Source: Hypomyces perniciosus
Lineage: Eukaryota > Ascomycota > Sordariomycetes > Hypocreales > Hypocreaceae
DNA: 64,000 nt
Reading direction: 5' to 3'
NCBI GenBank assembly: GCA_008477525.1
Contig: SPDT01000011.1
Coordinates: 124,001 to 188,000, forward strand
The notes beneath the pieces are model-generated. The model did not search any database. It saw only the letters and a program-made list of their open reading frames with translations, and was not told the origin of the DNA. The translations under genes were made by a program, and so were the position numbers. Below, piece after piece: positions 21,455 to 32,777 of this stretch. The stretch's first letter is position 1, and every line of letters begins with the position of its first letter.

Positions 21455-24400
21455 ATGTCGAACCCCGAAGATTACACTATTGGGTGGATCTGCGCTATCA
21501 GCACGGAGCGCGTCGCCGCAGAAGCCTTTCTTGACGAAGAGCACGATCCACCTGACTCTCTCTCTCTCCATGATAGCAATGATTATATGCTGGGCAAGAT
21601 TGGGAAACACAATGTGGTTATTGCTGTGTTGCCCGAGGGCGAGTATGGAATAGCTTCTGCGGCCAGCGTCGCAAGGGACATGCTGCATAGCTTTCCTAAT
21701 GTCAGAATCGGTCTGATGGTAGGCATCGGCGGCGGTGTGCCAAGTACGAAGCATGACATCCGTCTAGGCGACGTTGTTGTTAGTGCTCCTCGCGATGGGG
21801 AGGGTGGCGTATTCCAATACGATTTTGGTAAAACCTTACAAAACCAGAGCTTCCAACATACACAGTTCTTAAACCAGCCACCAATGGTCTTAAGAACTGC
21901 TATGAACGGAATCAAGGCCCATTATGAGAGGAAGGGACATCGGCTTGAAGAGACAATCAACACTATTCTTCAGGAAAACCCAAGATTACAGCAGAAATAC
22001 AAGCGACCAGACCCAAATAGCGACAGGCTATACAAAAGCGGAGTCGTCCATCCTGTGGATGAAAAAAGCTGTGCAGCTGTTTGCGGTGATGATCCATCGA
22101 GCTTACTACCTCGAACTGAACGGACAGAAAACCACGATAATCCGGCCATTCACTACGGCATAATCGCTTCGGCGAATCAGTTGATGAAGGACGCTGCAAT
22201 AAGGGATAGACTTGCGGAGGAGAAGGGTGTTCTGTGTTTTGAAATGGAGGCGGCAGGGCTGATGAACCACTTTCCCTGTCTGGTCATTCGTGGTATTTGC
22301 GACTACTCAGACTCGCACAAGAATAAGGAGTGGCAAGGGTATGCAGCAATGACGGCAGCTGCATACGCAAAAGATCTTCTCATCCGAATCCCTCCCAATA
22401 AAGTTGAGGCTGAGAAAAAGATTAGCAGCCTACTTACTGAAGGTTAGTTCTCGGCCTCCTCGCTTAGTGTATTAGTATAGTACTAAATAGGGCCTTTGAA
22501 GTCGATCAGAAGATGGATACTATTAGCCAGAAGGTAGATACTATTAGCCAGAATATTTCGTTCGACAGACTCCCCGGTGCTGTGGGAGCCTCCTTCGACT
22601 CCCGTGCCGAAGAGCAAAACCCAACCTGCTTGCCAAATACCCGAGTCGAACTTCTTAATCAAATAATGGAGTGGGCCAAGAATTCGCATACTGAGCCCAT
22701 TTTCTGGCTGAATGGTATGGCGGGGACTGGGAAGTCAACTGTTTCCCGCACTATTGCACATTCTTTTGCTAGCACCGGCCATCTAGGCGCCAACTTTTTC
22801 TTTAAGAGAGGGGAGGGTGACCGAGGGAGCTCAGCCAAGCTTTTTACGACAATGGCCGCTCAACTAGCAACGAGGAAGCCCGCTATCGCCCCTTATATTA
22901 AGAACGCAATTGATGCCGACTCCGCTATCAGCGACAAGGGACTAGAGGAGCAGTTCGACAAGCTTATCTTGCAGCCTCTATCCGCGGTTTCACTAAATGC
23001 TGGAAAAGCCGAATCTCTTGTCATTGTTATCGATGCCCTAGATGAGTGTGAGCCGGAAGATGAAGTCAAATTCATCATTCGTCTCTTTGGGCGTGCTAAG
23101 ACCTTGGGGTTGAGAGTTTTTATTACCAGCCGGCCGGAGCTTCCAATTCGTCTCGGCTTTTCTGCAATCAGGCGCGGATATCAAGACGTCATTCTTCATG
23201 AAATATCGGAGGCCGTAATTAAGCGCGACTTATCGGTTTTCTTCAGGCATGAATTGGCGATAATCCGAGCAGAGTACAATAGCTCAGTACAGGAATACCG
23301 ACAACTGGACACAGACTGGCCCGGTCAATCTAGTCTTGATACTCTAGTGAACATGGCAATTCCACTCTTTATCTTCGCCGCCACGGTGTGTCGCTTCCTC
23401 GCCGATCGCAAATGTGGAAACCCCGACAAACGACTTCGCAAGGTTTTGGACTACCAGACCAAAAGTCAAGAGTCCAAACTTGATGCAACTTATCTACCCG
23501 TCCTTTATCAACAGATCGCTGGGCTTTCGGAACGGGAGAAGAACGAGGTTCTGCAACAATTTCGACATATCGTTGGCTCAATCGTGCTTCTCGCAAGTCC
23601 CTTATCAACATCTGCCCTAGCACAACTCCTTGACATTCCTAGAGACAGTATCGATGATGGATTAGATATGCTTCATTCGGTCTTAAGCATTCCACCATCA
23701 GCTGAGTCTCCGGTGAGGCTACTACATCTCTCCTTCCGCGAATTTCTGGTGGATCCCGAGAACCAGGGACAGAACCCGTTCTGGATTAACGAAGCACAAA
23801 CTCATAGACAGATAGCAGCTCACTGTCTGCGCGCTATGAAAGAATTCCTCCGAGCAGACATCTGTGGTCTACGATCATTAGGATTGGAAGGTTCCATAAT
23901 TGACAGTCAGGAGGTCAATGCATATATCCCTGCTGCAGTCCAGTATTCCTGCCTAAACTGGGTATTCCACCTCCAAGGCGCACGAGATCACGCTGGTGAT
24001 TATGAGGAAGTTTTTCAATTCCTGAAACAGCATTTCCTGCACTGGATTGAGGCGCTAAGCTTAATGCGACGAGCACTAGAGAGCGTCAAGATAATTAAGA
24101 GTCTACAAGCTCTTCTACAGGTAAGTCTATACAATAATATATCAGATAGGTTTACTGACTTTATAATAGGAGGAGAGTAATAATGCACTATCTAACTTTT
24201 TAAAGGACTCCCTGCGGATTCTTCAACCTAATTTATCAATCATTAGCAGCGCACCTCTTCAAATATATTCTTCAGTCCTTATATTTGCTCCACGCACAAG
24301 TGTTGTTAGGAACCAATTTAAGAGCGCGATACCTAACTGGATAGATCTCAAGCCAAGGGTTGAGAATAATTGGGATCAATGCGTACAGAAACTCGAGGGC

Positions 24401-25177
24401 CATGGCCACTGGGTTCAGTCAGTGGCCTTCTCACACGACTCATCGCTCGTGGCATCGGCTTCAGAAGACGAGACGGTGCGGCTATGGCGCGCCGATACGG
24501 GCGAGTGCGTGCAGAAACTTGAGGGCCATAGCGGCTCAGTTGAGTCAGTGGCCTTCTCACACGACTCATCGCTCGTGGCATCAGCTTCAGAAGACGAGAC
24601 GGTGCGGCTATGGCGCGCCGATACGGGCGAGTGCGTGCAGAAACTCGAGGGCCATAGCGGCTCGGTTGAGTCAGTGGCCTTCTCACACGACTCATCGCTC
24701 GTGGCATCGGCTTCAGGCGACGAGACGGTGCGGCTATGGCGCGCCGATACGGGCGAGTGCGTGCAGAAACTCGAGGGCCATAGCGACTGGGTTCAGTCAG
24801 TGGCCTTCTCACACGACTCATCACTCGTGGCATCGGCTTCAGAAGACGAGACGGTGCGGCTATGGCGCGCCGATACGGGCGAGTGCGTGCAGAAACTCGA
24901 TACCGGCCTTATATCTCACTTATCGTTTAAATCTGATAATTTGCATCTCCTTACAAACGTTGGGGCATTAACTACGGTGGGAACTAATTATATTTTCCAT
25001 GCTACTGGCTATGGATTCAGCAGAGACCCCTACTGGATTACATGGAATGGGAATGATTTGCTCTGGCTGCCAGTGGACTATCGGCCGTCTTGTATGGCAG
25101 TCAGTGAGTCAACTATCGTGGTTGGCTGTTACTCAGGGAGAGTTTGGGTAATGGCATTTTCAACCTCTGGTAGTTGA
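21455..25177 (+). CDS. PNP-NACHT-WD40 NLR-type receptor
   Basis: Three exons proposed: 21455-22442, 22481-24120, 24170-25177; 1211 aa. Residues 1-320 are a purine-nucleoside-phosphorylase-like domain ([43 protein letters not shown]). A short linker repeats DTISQ. The NACHT domain has Walker A (GMAGTGKST, about residue 410) and Walker B ([10 protein letters not shown]). A C-terminal WD40 tract has four near-identical 42-residue repeats and a diverged tail. The second intron (49 nt, GTAAGT..TAG) is well supported. The first is unusually short (38 nt) and could instead hide a small frame disruption, though the paralogue at 60-62.8 kb has an intron at the same place and phase. NLRs of this layout act in fungal non-self recognition and cell death. 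NLRs are also frequent Starship cargo, and the captain lies 1.4 kb downstream. Confidence 0.85.
24398..24901 (+). repeat. four 126-bp near-identical WD40 repeats
   Basis: Four in-frame 126-bp units encode 42-residue WD40 repeats. They differ almost only at the loop after GH (GHW / SGS / SGS / SDW), the next Val-Gln or Val-Glu pair, and one E/G position. High identity with variation at surface positions is the pattern known from the HNWD (HET-D/HET-E/HET-R) receptors. Confidence 0.9.
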
Positions 25178-25459
25178 AAAATGGGCCTTAAATTGTATAT
25201 ACAGGCCTCGGCTTATTCTCTCTTTTTTAATAACTTTGCAAAGGAGGGTTTAAGGGAATGGGATTACTTTATATTCTAGTGATATTGTATGGGAGTATAC
25301 GCCGATAACGCTCAGCCACTGGGTGTTAATTGGAGGGTTATACAACCTCATATGTCATAGAGGTGTCATAGAACAATAATCAATAGAATGGGTAATTCTG
25401 AAGTCAGTTTCGGCTATTCAGTAATAGCCATCTCTATATATATATATGTAATGCAGGTA
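25178..25459. other. intergenic after NLR gene
   Basis: AT-rich 3' flank of the NLR gene with a TA microsatellite at about 25430-25450. No gene seen. Confidence 0.4.
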
Positions 25460-25526
25460 ACTTGTGCCCTATGCTTAGAAATCCGGAAAGTGTGTAAAGA
25501 GGACGGCGATTTCGCTCCGAACTGTA
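25460..25526. mobile_element. right end of TIR family 2 DNA transposon
   Basis: The inverted end reads CGCTCCGAACTGTA, the reverse complement of the TACAGTT(C/G)GGAGCGAAAT ends at 31231 and 59151. It ends at a TA that also belongs to the adjoining LINE fragment, as expected for Tc1/mariner-type insertion. The left end of this copy was not found. Confidence 0.65.
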
Positions 25527-26200
25527 TGACAGGCTGTCGGTGAATGAACCTAGCGTGCTTGCCCAACTTAGGACAGGTATGGCAAGATTGAACGCCATCT
25601 CTCTCGAATCAACGCAGCACCATCAGATCAGTGCAAATGCGGATATGAAAGAGAGACGGTTGACCACTTCCTATGTCAATACAGAAAGTGGACAACATAC
25701 CGAACAGAGATGCTTCAATATATAGAAACGCAAAGAGGCAATATCTCCTTTTAATTAAGAGGAAAGTCGCCCGCAGATAACGACAAATGGATAGCAAACC
25801 TAGAAGCAGTGCGAGCGATAATCCGGTTTGCAATGGCCATCGGCCGACTAGAGGCAAATTAACCGCGGGGGATAAACCCGCACCTCTAACACACTAACCC
25901 ACTTTATAGCCCACCCAACCCACACTCATTACCTCGTGGCACGAACGGCAGGCAACGCTTCAGTCGCCGAAGATAGGACGCTGAACACTTGTAGATTCGC
26001 CTCCAAGCTGGCTTGCTAATAAAGCACTACTAAACCACGAGATCACGGAGAAAGGCACAAGGCTTGCAAGATATGATAGATAGAAGAAGGACACCGCATG
26101 GGCTTTCAGGAGATATGGCAAACTTAAGAAACGCATATGTACACTAGCTGAAGTTGCCCTTTCGGCTCAGCCGCCGGGCGTCAATAAATTGTGTTGTATG
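25527..26200 (+). mobile_element. LINE copy B, 3' fragment
   Basis: Plus-strand 3' piece of the same LINE family: degenerate RNase H tail and zinc-cluster region (QCGY-like), the shared 3' UTR with one to two GTGGGTTA-type units in reverse complement, and the terminal CAATAAATTGTGTTGTAT tail. It has indels and substitutions relative to the copy at 33.7 kb, so it is older. Its 5' boundary abuts a DNA-transposon inverted end. Confidence 0.85.
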
Positions 26201-26620
26201 CAGCTAGCAGAGGAATCACAGTCACTTGACAAATAGGAAGCCAAAGATTAATAGATGGCAAGGCGGGGTTGGCAAACACCGAAAGCAAGAAGTGGCAGTC
26301 CCACCCCGCCCAATATCGCGCGTCGTCGCCTTCTACCTATATGTAGGTAGGTACCAAGCTATATACCCCGCTATGAGTGGCAAGAACACCAAATTCTCAT
26401 CTCTCTGGCGAGATGGCACGTATCTCATCCATGGGCACGAGATTAACGGCCTTGCATAATTAATATTGCAATAGATAACTTAGATGAGGCCTGAGCTGCG
26501 GCATAAGGCGAAACGAAAGGTTGGATTCACCATCAGTGGACGAGGATGCTGACACTGGCATAGAGAAATCGAGATGTTTATTCCAGATGTTACCGTAGTC
26601 ATTTAACCCCGCGACGGCAA
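26201..26620. other. intergenic, captain 3' flank
   Basis: No gene seen between the LINE fragment and the stop of the DUF3435 gene. Confidence 0.4.
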
Positions 26621-28985
26621 TTACGTATTTACTTTATATCTATCAAATATGTCATATTTATGAATGCTGGTCAGATGATGCTGGACGGCTCCAAGAGACT
26701 TGAGTGTGGTTCCCTTTTCCTTGCAATGTGGCTCAGGGCACACCACGCAGTTCTCAGCAACCCCTTTGAGGTGTTTGGCAATGAGATAGTCTCGTGCTCG
26801 ATAAGCGGAGAAGAACCTATGGTGTCGTTGGCTCTGGGGCAATGTCTCATTCCAAAAGCACATAAAGCACTGGTCTTTGTCACATTCCCTTGGCAAATCC
26901 TCCTTTGCGATTGTTACCGCCACCGCCAATTTTGGTCGCCTCGGCTCTGTCTTCCCCCCGAGCGTCATCATCGCATGTGTTGTAAGCCTTCGGTGTCGTA
27001 GTTTCGTCTCTTCATCCAAGGCGCTGGTGTCGGCACAAATGAGTTGGGCTAGTAGCCTTCGCTCCTCCAAACAATATGAGGGCTGGGGTTGCCAGGCTGC
27101 CGTCTCTAAGTCGAGGAATTGGCTCTCGTCCTTGAGCTGTGCGTTGATCTCGATGGTGTTGATTGTGTCGAAAAAATTCTTTCTTGTGTTGAGTTTCGCC
27201 GATTTGCGAAGGTACGCTCTCGCTGAGAGCACCTTGGCCTGCGCATCGTGGTACATCCTATACAGCGGGGTGTCGGCTACCTTGGCTGCCTTGATAGTCC
27301 CGGACTCGTTGCGAACTTCTCTCGCGTAAATGTCACGTTTTTTTATTAGGTGAGCGAGATTCGGGTCCGTCTTGATCTTCTCAAGTTCGGCAGGGCTGGC
27401 GATGGTAGGGGCTCTTGGGTCGGCAAACCGGCTCATATGTCCCGCTGCTTTCAACAGAGCCCCGTTCGAGGGGCGCCCGAGGAAAGCGGCTTGGGTGTCA
27501 CACTGAACCCGCTGGTTGATATACATTTGATATGTCGACGCACTTATATGATTCATGACCTGTTGAAGCTGCGCCTGCGTGGCCACCGCTAGTCAACGTT
27601 AGTTCTGCTGAGGTTCATGCACCAAAAGATCAATCTCTCACCTTCCACACCCTCGCCTGCGCCTCGGCGGATTGTATACGGCCTCAAGATCTGCATAAAG
27701 CCCGTCATCTCGCCCAGTCTTTGGAGGTAATAAAGGTAGGTATGGTACCGAAGGGCTTCTGTGCCGGATGTACGGACGGTTCCGTCATATTGCGATACTG
27801 CTTGTCGGAAAACTGGCACATCTTTAATATCCTTCCGCCAGTGAAACTCCAGCGAGCGTCGCGGTTCCTTGACTTTGATCTTATAAAAGTCTTCAACCGA
27901 GCGGATATCCGCCTCGAATGCTTGGTCAAGGAGGGCGATGGCCAAAAAAAGAAGCACTCCATCAAACAGCAGATTATCCACCTCATAAAAGATGAAGGTC
28001 TTCCTGCCCAGATGGTATTAGCAGTTGTCCGGTATGGCATTCTGAGATGACTTACGGGTTTTCCCTGCGTTTCCAGCCTTTAGTATATCTCAGCGTCACC
28101 TCCATCGCCGGCAGATCCCTTCCACCTTCAGCGTTCCTGAGAAGGATCAATTTGACGTCCCTGTAGCAAATTGTCTTGAAATCATCCTCTTCTGGGTCCC
28201 ATTCCGCCTCAGACTCTGTCTTTGTATCCTCATCCGTATTCGTATCTTCATCTGTCTGGCCCAAATAATGATCGTCAAGAGCACTCTTGTTCAGCTTCCT
28301 GTAAACGAGGACTCGGGGCCGCGTTGCTGTATATGCCTGGATCAGAATCAAGAGTGCCAATTGTATTCGTTGGCGCTCATCAGGAAAGACCGAGTTATTA
28401 TGGACCCAGTGATGATAATGAACGAGGTACACGTCATCAACATTCATGACAGGCTTCTCATTCACCGATGTGTCGAGCTTGTACACAGTCGTGAGATGTC
28501 CGTTGATATACTAATTGCATGTGAGCAGCCATTGCAGAATCATATTATAAACCAACACCAGGGACAGACACACATTCATGATCTCTTCATTTCCCTCTCT
28601 ATCAAAATCGACGCCCACAGACTTCCGATAGACTTGAAAGAGAATTCTCTTATATGTCTGTACAGTGCTCCTCTTTTTTATATCGGCATAGTTATCTAGT
28701 ATCCATTGTAGAAATGTCATTAAATCTTCTTTTGTCGAATTTTGAAGATGGATTTTTGGGTCAAATTGGAGGAAAGCGCAATATCTGGTTTGCATTAGCA
28801 TCATGAATAGTGAACAATATGACTTCAGCATACTCTCTCCATTTTTTTACCACACAATTCATATTGACCTTCGTGGTATCCGAATGCTCCCTTTTCACAG
28901 CGCCTTGTTTAGTGAGGCGGCGCTGTGTTGATCGATAGTAGTCGGGCGAGTGTTGCACCCGCGGTGCTCTTTTTTGGACGGCCAT
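26621..28985 (-). CDS. DUF3435 tyrosine recombinase (Starship captain)
   Basis: Five exons on the minus strand: 28985-28834, 28784-28574, 28510-28056, 28003-27642, 27588-26621; 715 aa with no stop or frameshift. All four introns (49, 63, 52, 53 nt) are GT..AG and each restores family sequence: KKWREY-CAFLQFDP; EEIMN-YINGHLTT; KGWKRRENP-KTFIFYEVD; GAGEGVE-AVATQAQLQQV. Hallmarks of DUF3435 are present: LALLILIQAYTATRPR, YHTYLYYLQRLGE, LRPYTIRRGAGE, and the C-terminal catalytic region QVMNHISASTYQMYINQ followed by AAFLGRPS and AAGHMSRFADPRAPT. The last 90 residues carry Cys/His pairs (CFMCFW; CPEPHC...HHLTSIH) like a zinc finger. This family catalyses Starship movement; the captain is the first gene and points into its element, so cargo is expected on the lower-coordinate side. 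Catalytic residues are placed by motif only. Confidence 0.92.
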
Positions 28986-30319
28986 TTCTCGTCTTTGTGT
29001 CTTGTCCTCGTTGGAAAAGAAGGTCTAGCCATGATGCATCTATAGTGCGTAGCCAAGTGGTTATTTAATACTTGGATTACTTAAATAAAATAAGCGTGAG
29101 GTGGTGGGCCGCCCCTGGATGGCGCCGGCGGCAAGACCACGGGGGAGTGGGGGGAGGACGGCGCCGGCGCGTAGCAAAATGTCCTCCAAAAGCGGCATCC
29201 CATCCTCCAAAAACAGATGCCACTTCCTCCAGTAAAAGAGGACCATTTGCGGTAAACCTGTACTTTTGCTGTAAGTCGGGCAATTTGTGAAGACTGCGAA
29301 AAGTTCATCAAACATATTGAAGAAAAGCTCGGTATACATTTTCAGGTAAAAGTTGTTTGATTCGGTTCAGTAGGTTGACAGATGGTTAGCTTCACCTTTT
29401 AGATGCTGTAGTAAGCATCACATCCTGTACAAACAGTGGCCAAACCCAACGAACCTCCTCCAGATGCTCACTATTCCCGTGACATGTGCTTTCACACCCG
29501 TTTCTGTTCCCGTTCCCGATACCAGGTCTGCAAGTCTATTAACGCAGTTTCCTCCAGCCTTGTTAACTAAGATGGAGGCCCCTGCCACGGCGCCCTAGGT
29601 ATGAAAGGCTGCACTTCCCAATGTATGTATGTCGATAACGTGGACACTTCCAAAGGCCGTCTCTGGGATAAATTAGCACTGTCAATAAAGAAACATTCCC
29701 ATCCCTACTAAGGTGCTCCCCTACGTTGTCAACGTACAATGGAGGCTGCAGGACTCACATCCAAGTGTTCTGGCATACTACCTAGTTAGCAAGATAGCTA
29801 ACCCCTTTTAGTGTGTTTATGAAATAAAGATCCTTTATTGTGGTGATTACATATGTACGATTCAGGATATGTACTGTATGTAAAGGCATTTACATAGGGT
29901 CGACAACAGGATCCTCAGATTAAAGAAGCCCAATTCAACTTGCATCATAGGGGTTAATGACGTATTTACCCCGCTCAATACTACAAAACTTGTTGAGCGA
30001 ACGGGTGTGACAATACATAGAATGACCGAGTACAGAATTGTTATAAATTTTTGTAACAGTACTTCAGAGCTACAAGGTGGAGGGCTGTAAGCCACAAGTG
30101 AACGCCAATAAAGTAGCGATTCACGCATACCTTTAGCGGTCATATGATATGTCACGAGGTGCCGAACTCTTGATGTCTTTTGTACCTCCCAGTATGGGTG
30201 GCACTGTCTAATTTGCTATTTACCCGCTAGTACGGAGTACTTTAGGGTGACATTGCTTTTTGCCGCCAGTTTGTTCCTAAAATATACAGTATTGCTCATA
30301 TTCTGTTTCCTCTTTTATA
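28986..30319. other. captain upstream region, possible Starship edge
   Basis: No gene seen. If the captain marks an element end, the boundary should lie here or slightly beyond. Visible structure includes an AT-rich palindrome (29061-29088), a GC-rich patch with GGCGCCGGCG at 29121-29130 and again at 29160-29169, and two TCCTCCAAAA words (about 29180-29215). A TACGGAGTA 9-mer is at 30231-30239. No terminal or direct repeat could be proven. Confidence 0.4.
29061..29088. repeat. AT-rich inverted repeat upstream of captain
   Basis: TTATTTAA and TTAAATAA form perfect 8-bp arms around a 12-base spacer. A second overlapping pair, CCAAGT (29053-29058) and ACTTGG (29070-29075), is also inverted. The site is 76 bases upstream of the captain start codon and could be a regulatory or terminal structure. 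Confidence 0.6.
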
Positions 30320-31220
30320 CAATACAATACAATACAATTTATTGACGCCCGGCGGCTAAGCCGAAAGGGCAACTTTAGCTAGTGTACATGTGTCTTTCTC
30401 AAGTTTGTCATATCTCCCAAAAGCCCATGCGGTATCCTTCTTCTGTCTATCATGCCTTGCAAGTCTTGTGTCTTTCTACGTGTTCCCGTGGTTTGGTAAT
30501 CTTTTATTAGCAAGCCAGCTTGGAGGCGATTCTACAAGTGTTCAGCGTCCTATCTTCGGCTGCTAAAGCGTTGCCTGCTGTTCGTGCCACGAGGTGATGA
30601 GTGTGGGTTAGGTAGGTCGTAAAGTGGGTTAGTGGGTTAGAGGTGCGGGTTCATCTCCCGCCGTTAATTTGCGTCTAGTCGGCCCGTGGCCATTGCGAAC
30701 CGGATTGTTGCTCGCACTGCTTCTAGGTTTGGAGTCCATTTGTCGTTATCGGATGGCGACTTTCCTCCCAAGTGGAAGGAGATGTTGCCTCTTTGTGTTT
30801 CTGTACATTGAATCATCTCTGTTCGGTATGTTGTCCACTTTCTGCATCGGAATAAAAAGTGGTCAACCGTCTCCCTTTCATATCCGCATTCGCACTGATC
30901 AGACGGTGCGGCATTGATTCGAAAGAGGTATGAGTTCAGCCTTGCCATACCTGTCCTGAGTTGAGCAAACACACTAGATTCGTTCCGCGACAGACTGTCG
31001 TAGAGTAGTCGTGTGTGCTTTCCTGGAAATGCTTTATCTATTCTCTTAGAATGCTTTCCGATGTCTTCCGGTAAGCACCTATCCTTTCGCTGCTGTGACT
31101 GTGCCAAGTTGAGCGTCGTCGATTGCATCCTGGGGAACTGAAGTTGCTGGGTAGCACCCTGTCGGGTGGCTTGTCGTGCTTGTTCTTTAGCTCGCTTAAG
31201 CAGTTCGTTTTCTTCGCTCG
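30320..31220 (-). mobile_element. LINE copy C, 5'-truncated, recent
   Basis: Minus-strand 3' piece of the LINE. The open frame at 31128-30664 encodes 154 residues identical to the C-terminus of the ORF2 at 33.96-37.72 kb, including the [13 protein letters not shown] zinc-type cluster, and the 3' UTR differs by only a few C/T changes. The tail is a (TTGTA)n run. The 5' boundary is cut in the RNase H/C-terminal linker about 10 bases before a TIR family 2 end. Confidence 0.92.
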
Positions 31221-31230
31221 TAATTAATAA

Positions 31231-31560
31231 TACAGTTGGGAGCGAAATAGGTGTCCTCTTTACGAAGTATAGCCCCCCAAATTTCTGTGAACGGACCAGG
31301 AGTACCTAAGGGACACTTTTCTATACAAAGTTATCGAAAGTGGCTTTAAAATTCCTTGACAAAACAGACCTTGTTCTAAATTTTTGCAGCTGCAGGTTGC
31401 TAACAGAAAGTGCCTGTGAAGTACTACGAGGTATATAAAGCGATGGGCAAACCGCATGAACTGGAGACGGTGCAGGCTGACACAAAATACGAAGTACCCT
31501 GCCAGGTACGCACACGTGCGCTATCATGCGACTTTAAAATAAAGTGTGTCGCAAAAGACC
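31231..31560 (+). mobile_element. TIR family 2 DNA transposon remnant
   Basis: Begins TACAGTTGGGAGCGAAAT, shared with 59151 and (inverted) 25526. A second stretch (about 31420-31510) is alignable with 59360-59440, so the two are copies of one non-coding element. No transposase frame is visible and the right end is uncertain. Confidence 0.6.
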
Positions 31561-31988
31561 GCGTGAATGATTAAACTACGGAGTACTGCTGGCCAAGCTT
31601 GGTCGTTCATTGTTCAAATTTAGGCTCTGAGGTATCTTCCAGAAAGCCCTTATCTCCTTGAGGCCTGCAAGGCAGCAACGAGGTCGGCCCAGTGATTTGG
31701 TCCAACTAAACAATAGGAAATTAAAGGTACTTTTTTACTCTGTCAATCAAAACAGGGTCACGTGGGGCGAATACCTGCCTGCTTTTTGCACAGCCACTAC
31801 TCCGTACCCGTCCGCAAGTCAGAGTTGTACGTAACTACAACTATCTCTGTTCCTTTCAATGCTCTCTCGACTAGGCAGAATCCAATAAATCACCAGACCG
31901 CTTAAGACAGCACACGTACGTCTTCCTGACACCAAAACTCCAAGACCCGAGCTCCTCATTTATAACAATCCTCTCCCAGAACACTTCA
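31561..31988. other. intergenic, no supported gene
   Basis: Two copies of the 9-mer TACTCCGTA (31577-31585 inverted, 31798-31806) lie here. The last 100 bases are the probable promoter of the gene at 31989. Confidence 0.4.
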
Positions 31989-32777
31989 ATGCCAATAAAC
32001 GAGAATCAAGTCATTGCCACCTGCCAGCGGTTTGGCGACACTCTCACCATGAGCCCCAACACCATAAACAAGATCACGGTATCCATCGTCCCATCATTTC
32101 TTGACAAATTCCGTGACACGACCTATATATCGCAACTCAGTATAAGACCTGGAGGGATAAAGTTCCTCGGGCTAGCGGCCGCTCTCCTCACAACTATGAG
32201 TGTATCCAAAAGCGCTAGAATACTCTCCGATTTATTTCACAGCACAGAGGAGGATTCGACACTTGTACCTTCCGCCAAATATCTAGAGTCCTTTCTCCAT
32301 ATCGTCCAGAGGACATGTAGCAAGGCTGGATTCGTGGATGAAATTGTCCGTTGGCAAACGTTCTTGAGACAAACTGGTCCGGATGGAGTTCAAAACCCCG
32401 ACCACTTCGGAGATACCAAGTACTGTCCCGATGAAACAAGCATCAAAAATCTTGTGAAAGCATTCTGCCGTGTCGGCGGTGGAGTCACAGTGCGGGCGGC
32501 TGCTTGCGCTCTGTGGGTGATAGCCCTTACAACATGGTTACTAGGAGTACAGCCATCAGTGCGTAAGAACGATACTCAACTTCTGGAAAGTGAGTCCAAG
32601 GTTTTGGTCACCATAATACAACCCGATTCCGGCGATCTTGGAGTGATGCAAAACGTGGAGGTTACTACTAATAACCTCAACGCCGGTATGCATCCAGAAT
32701 ACCCACGCCTTAGCCGGTCTTACCCCAATTCGGTGGGCGAACTCGATGGCCAGCTGCGATTTGCCGACGCCGCCTAA
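31989..32777 (+). CDS. conserved fungal protein, C-terminally truncated
   Basis: Open from an ATG at 31989 for 262 codons. Residues 1-215 (NENQVIATCQRFGDTLTMS, FLDKFRDTTYISQLSIRPGG, AALLTTMSVSKSARILSDLF, RVGGGVTVRAAACALWVIAL) match a filamentous-fungal family I recognise by motif but cannot assign a function. It looks like a larger helical protein; the usual form continues well beyond this point. After about residue 220 the sequence has no family resemblance and overlaps, on the opposite strand, a truncated NB-ARC gene. The simplest reading is a rearrangement breakpoint at about 32650-32690 that removed the rest of the gene; the last 40 residues are read-through into the other gene's antisense strand. 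Confidence 0.55.
   Translation: MPINENQVIATCQRFGDTLTMSPNTINKITVSIVPSFLDKFRDTTYISQLSIRPGGIKFLGLAAALLTTMSVSKSARILSDLFHSTEEDSTLVPSAKYLESFLHIVQRTCSKAGFVDEIVRWQTFLRQTGPDGVQNPDHFGDTKYCPDETSIKNLVKAFCRVGGGVTVRAAACALWVIALTTWLLGVQPSVRKNDTQLLESESKVLVTIIQPDSGDLGVMQNVEVTTNNLNAGMHPEYPRLSRSYPNSVGELDGQLRFADAA

Noticed and set aside
22443..22480. Treating the PNP and NACHT frames at 21-24 kb as two genes
   Set aside because: The paralogue at 60-62.8 kb has an intron at the same position and phase joining the same domains, so one gene is preferred despite the short 38-nt intron.
24398..24901. CRISPR-like or satellite array
   Set aside because: The repeats are in frame and encode WD40 units; no spacers.
24348..24971. 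Long Arg/Ser-rich frames on both strands over the WD40 repeats
   Set aside because: They are alternative-frame readings of the 126-bp repeats and have no independent support.
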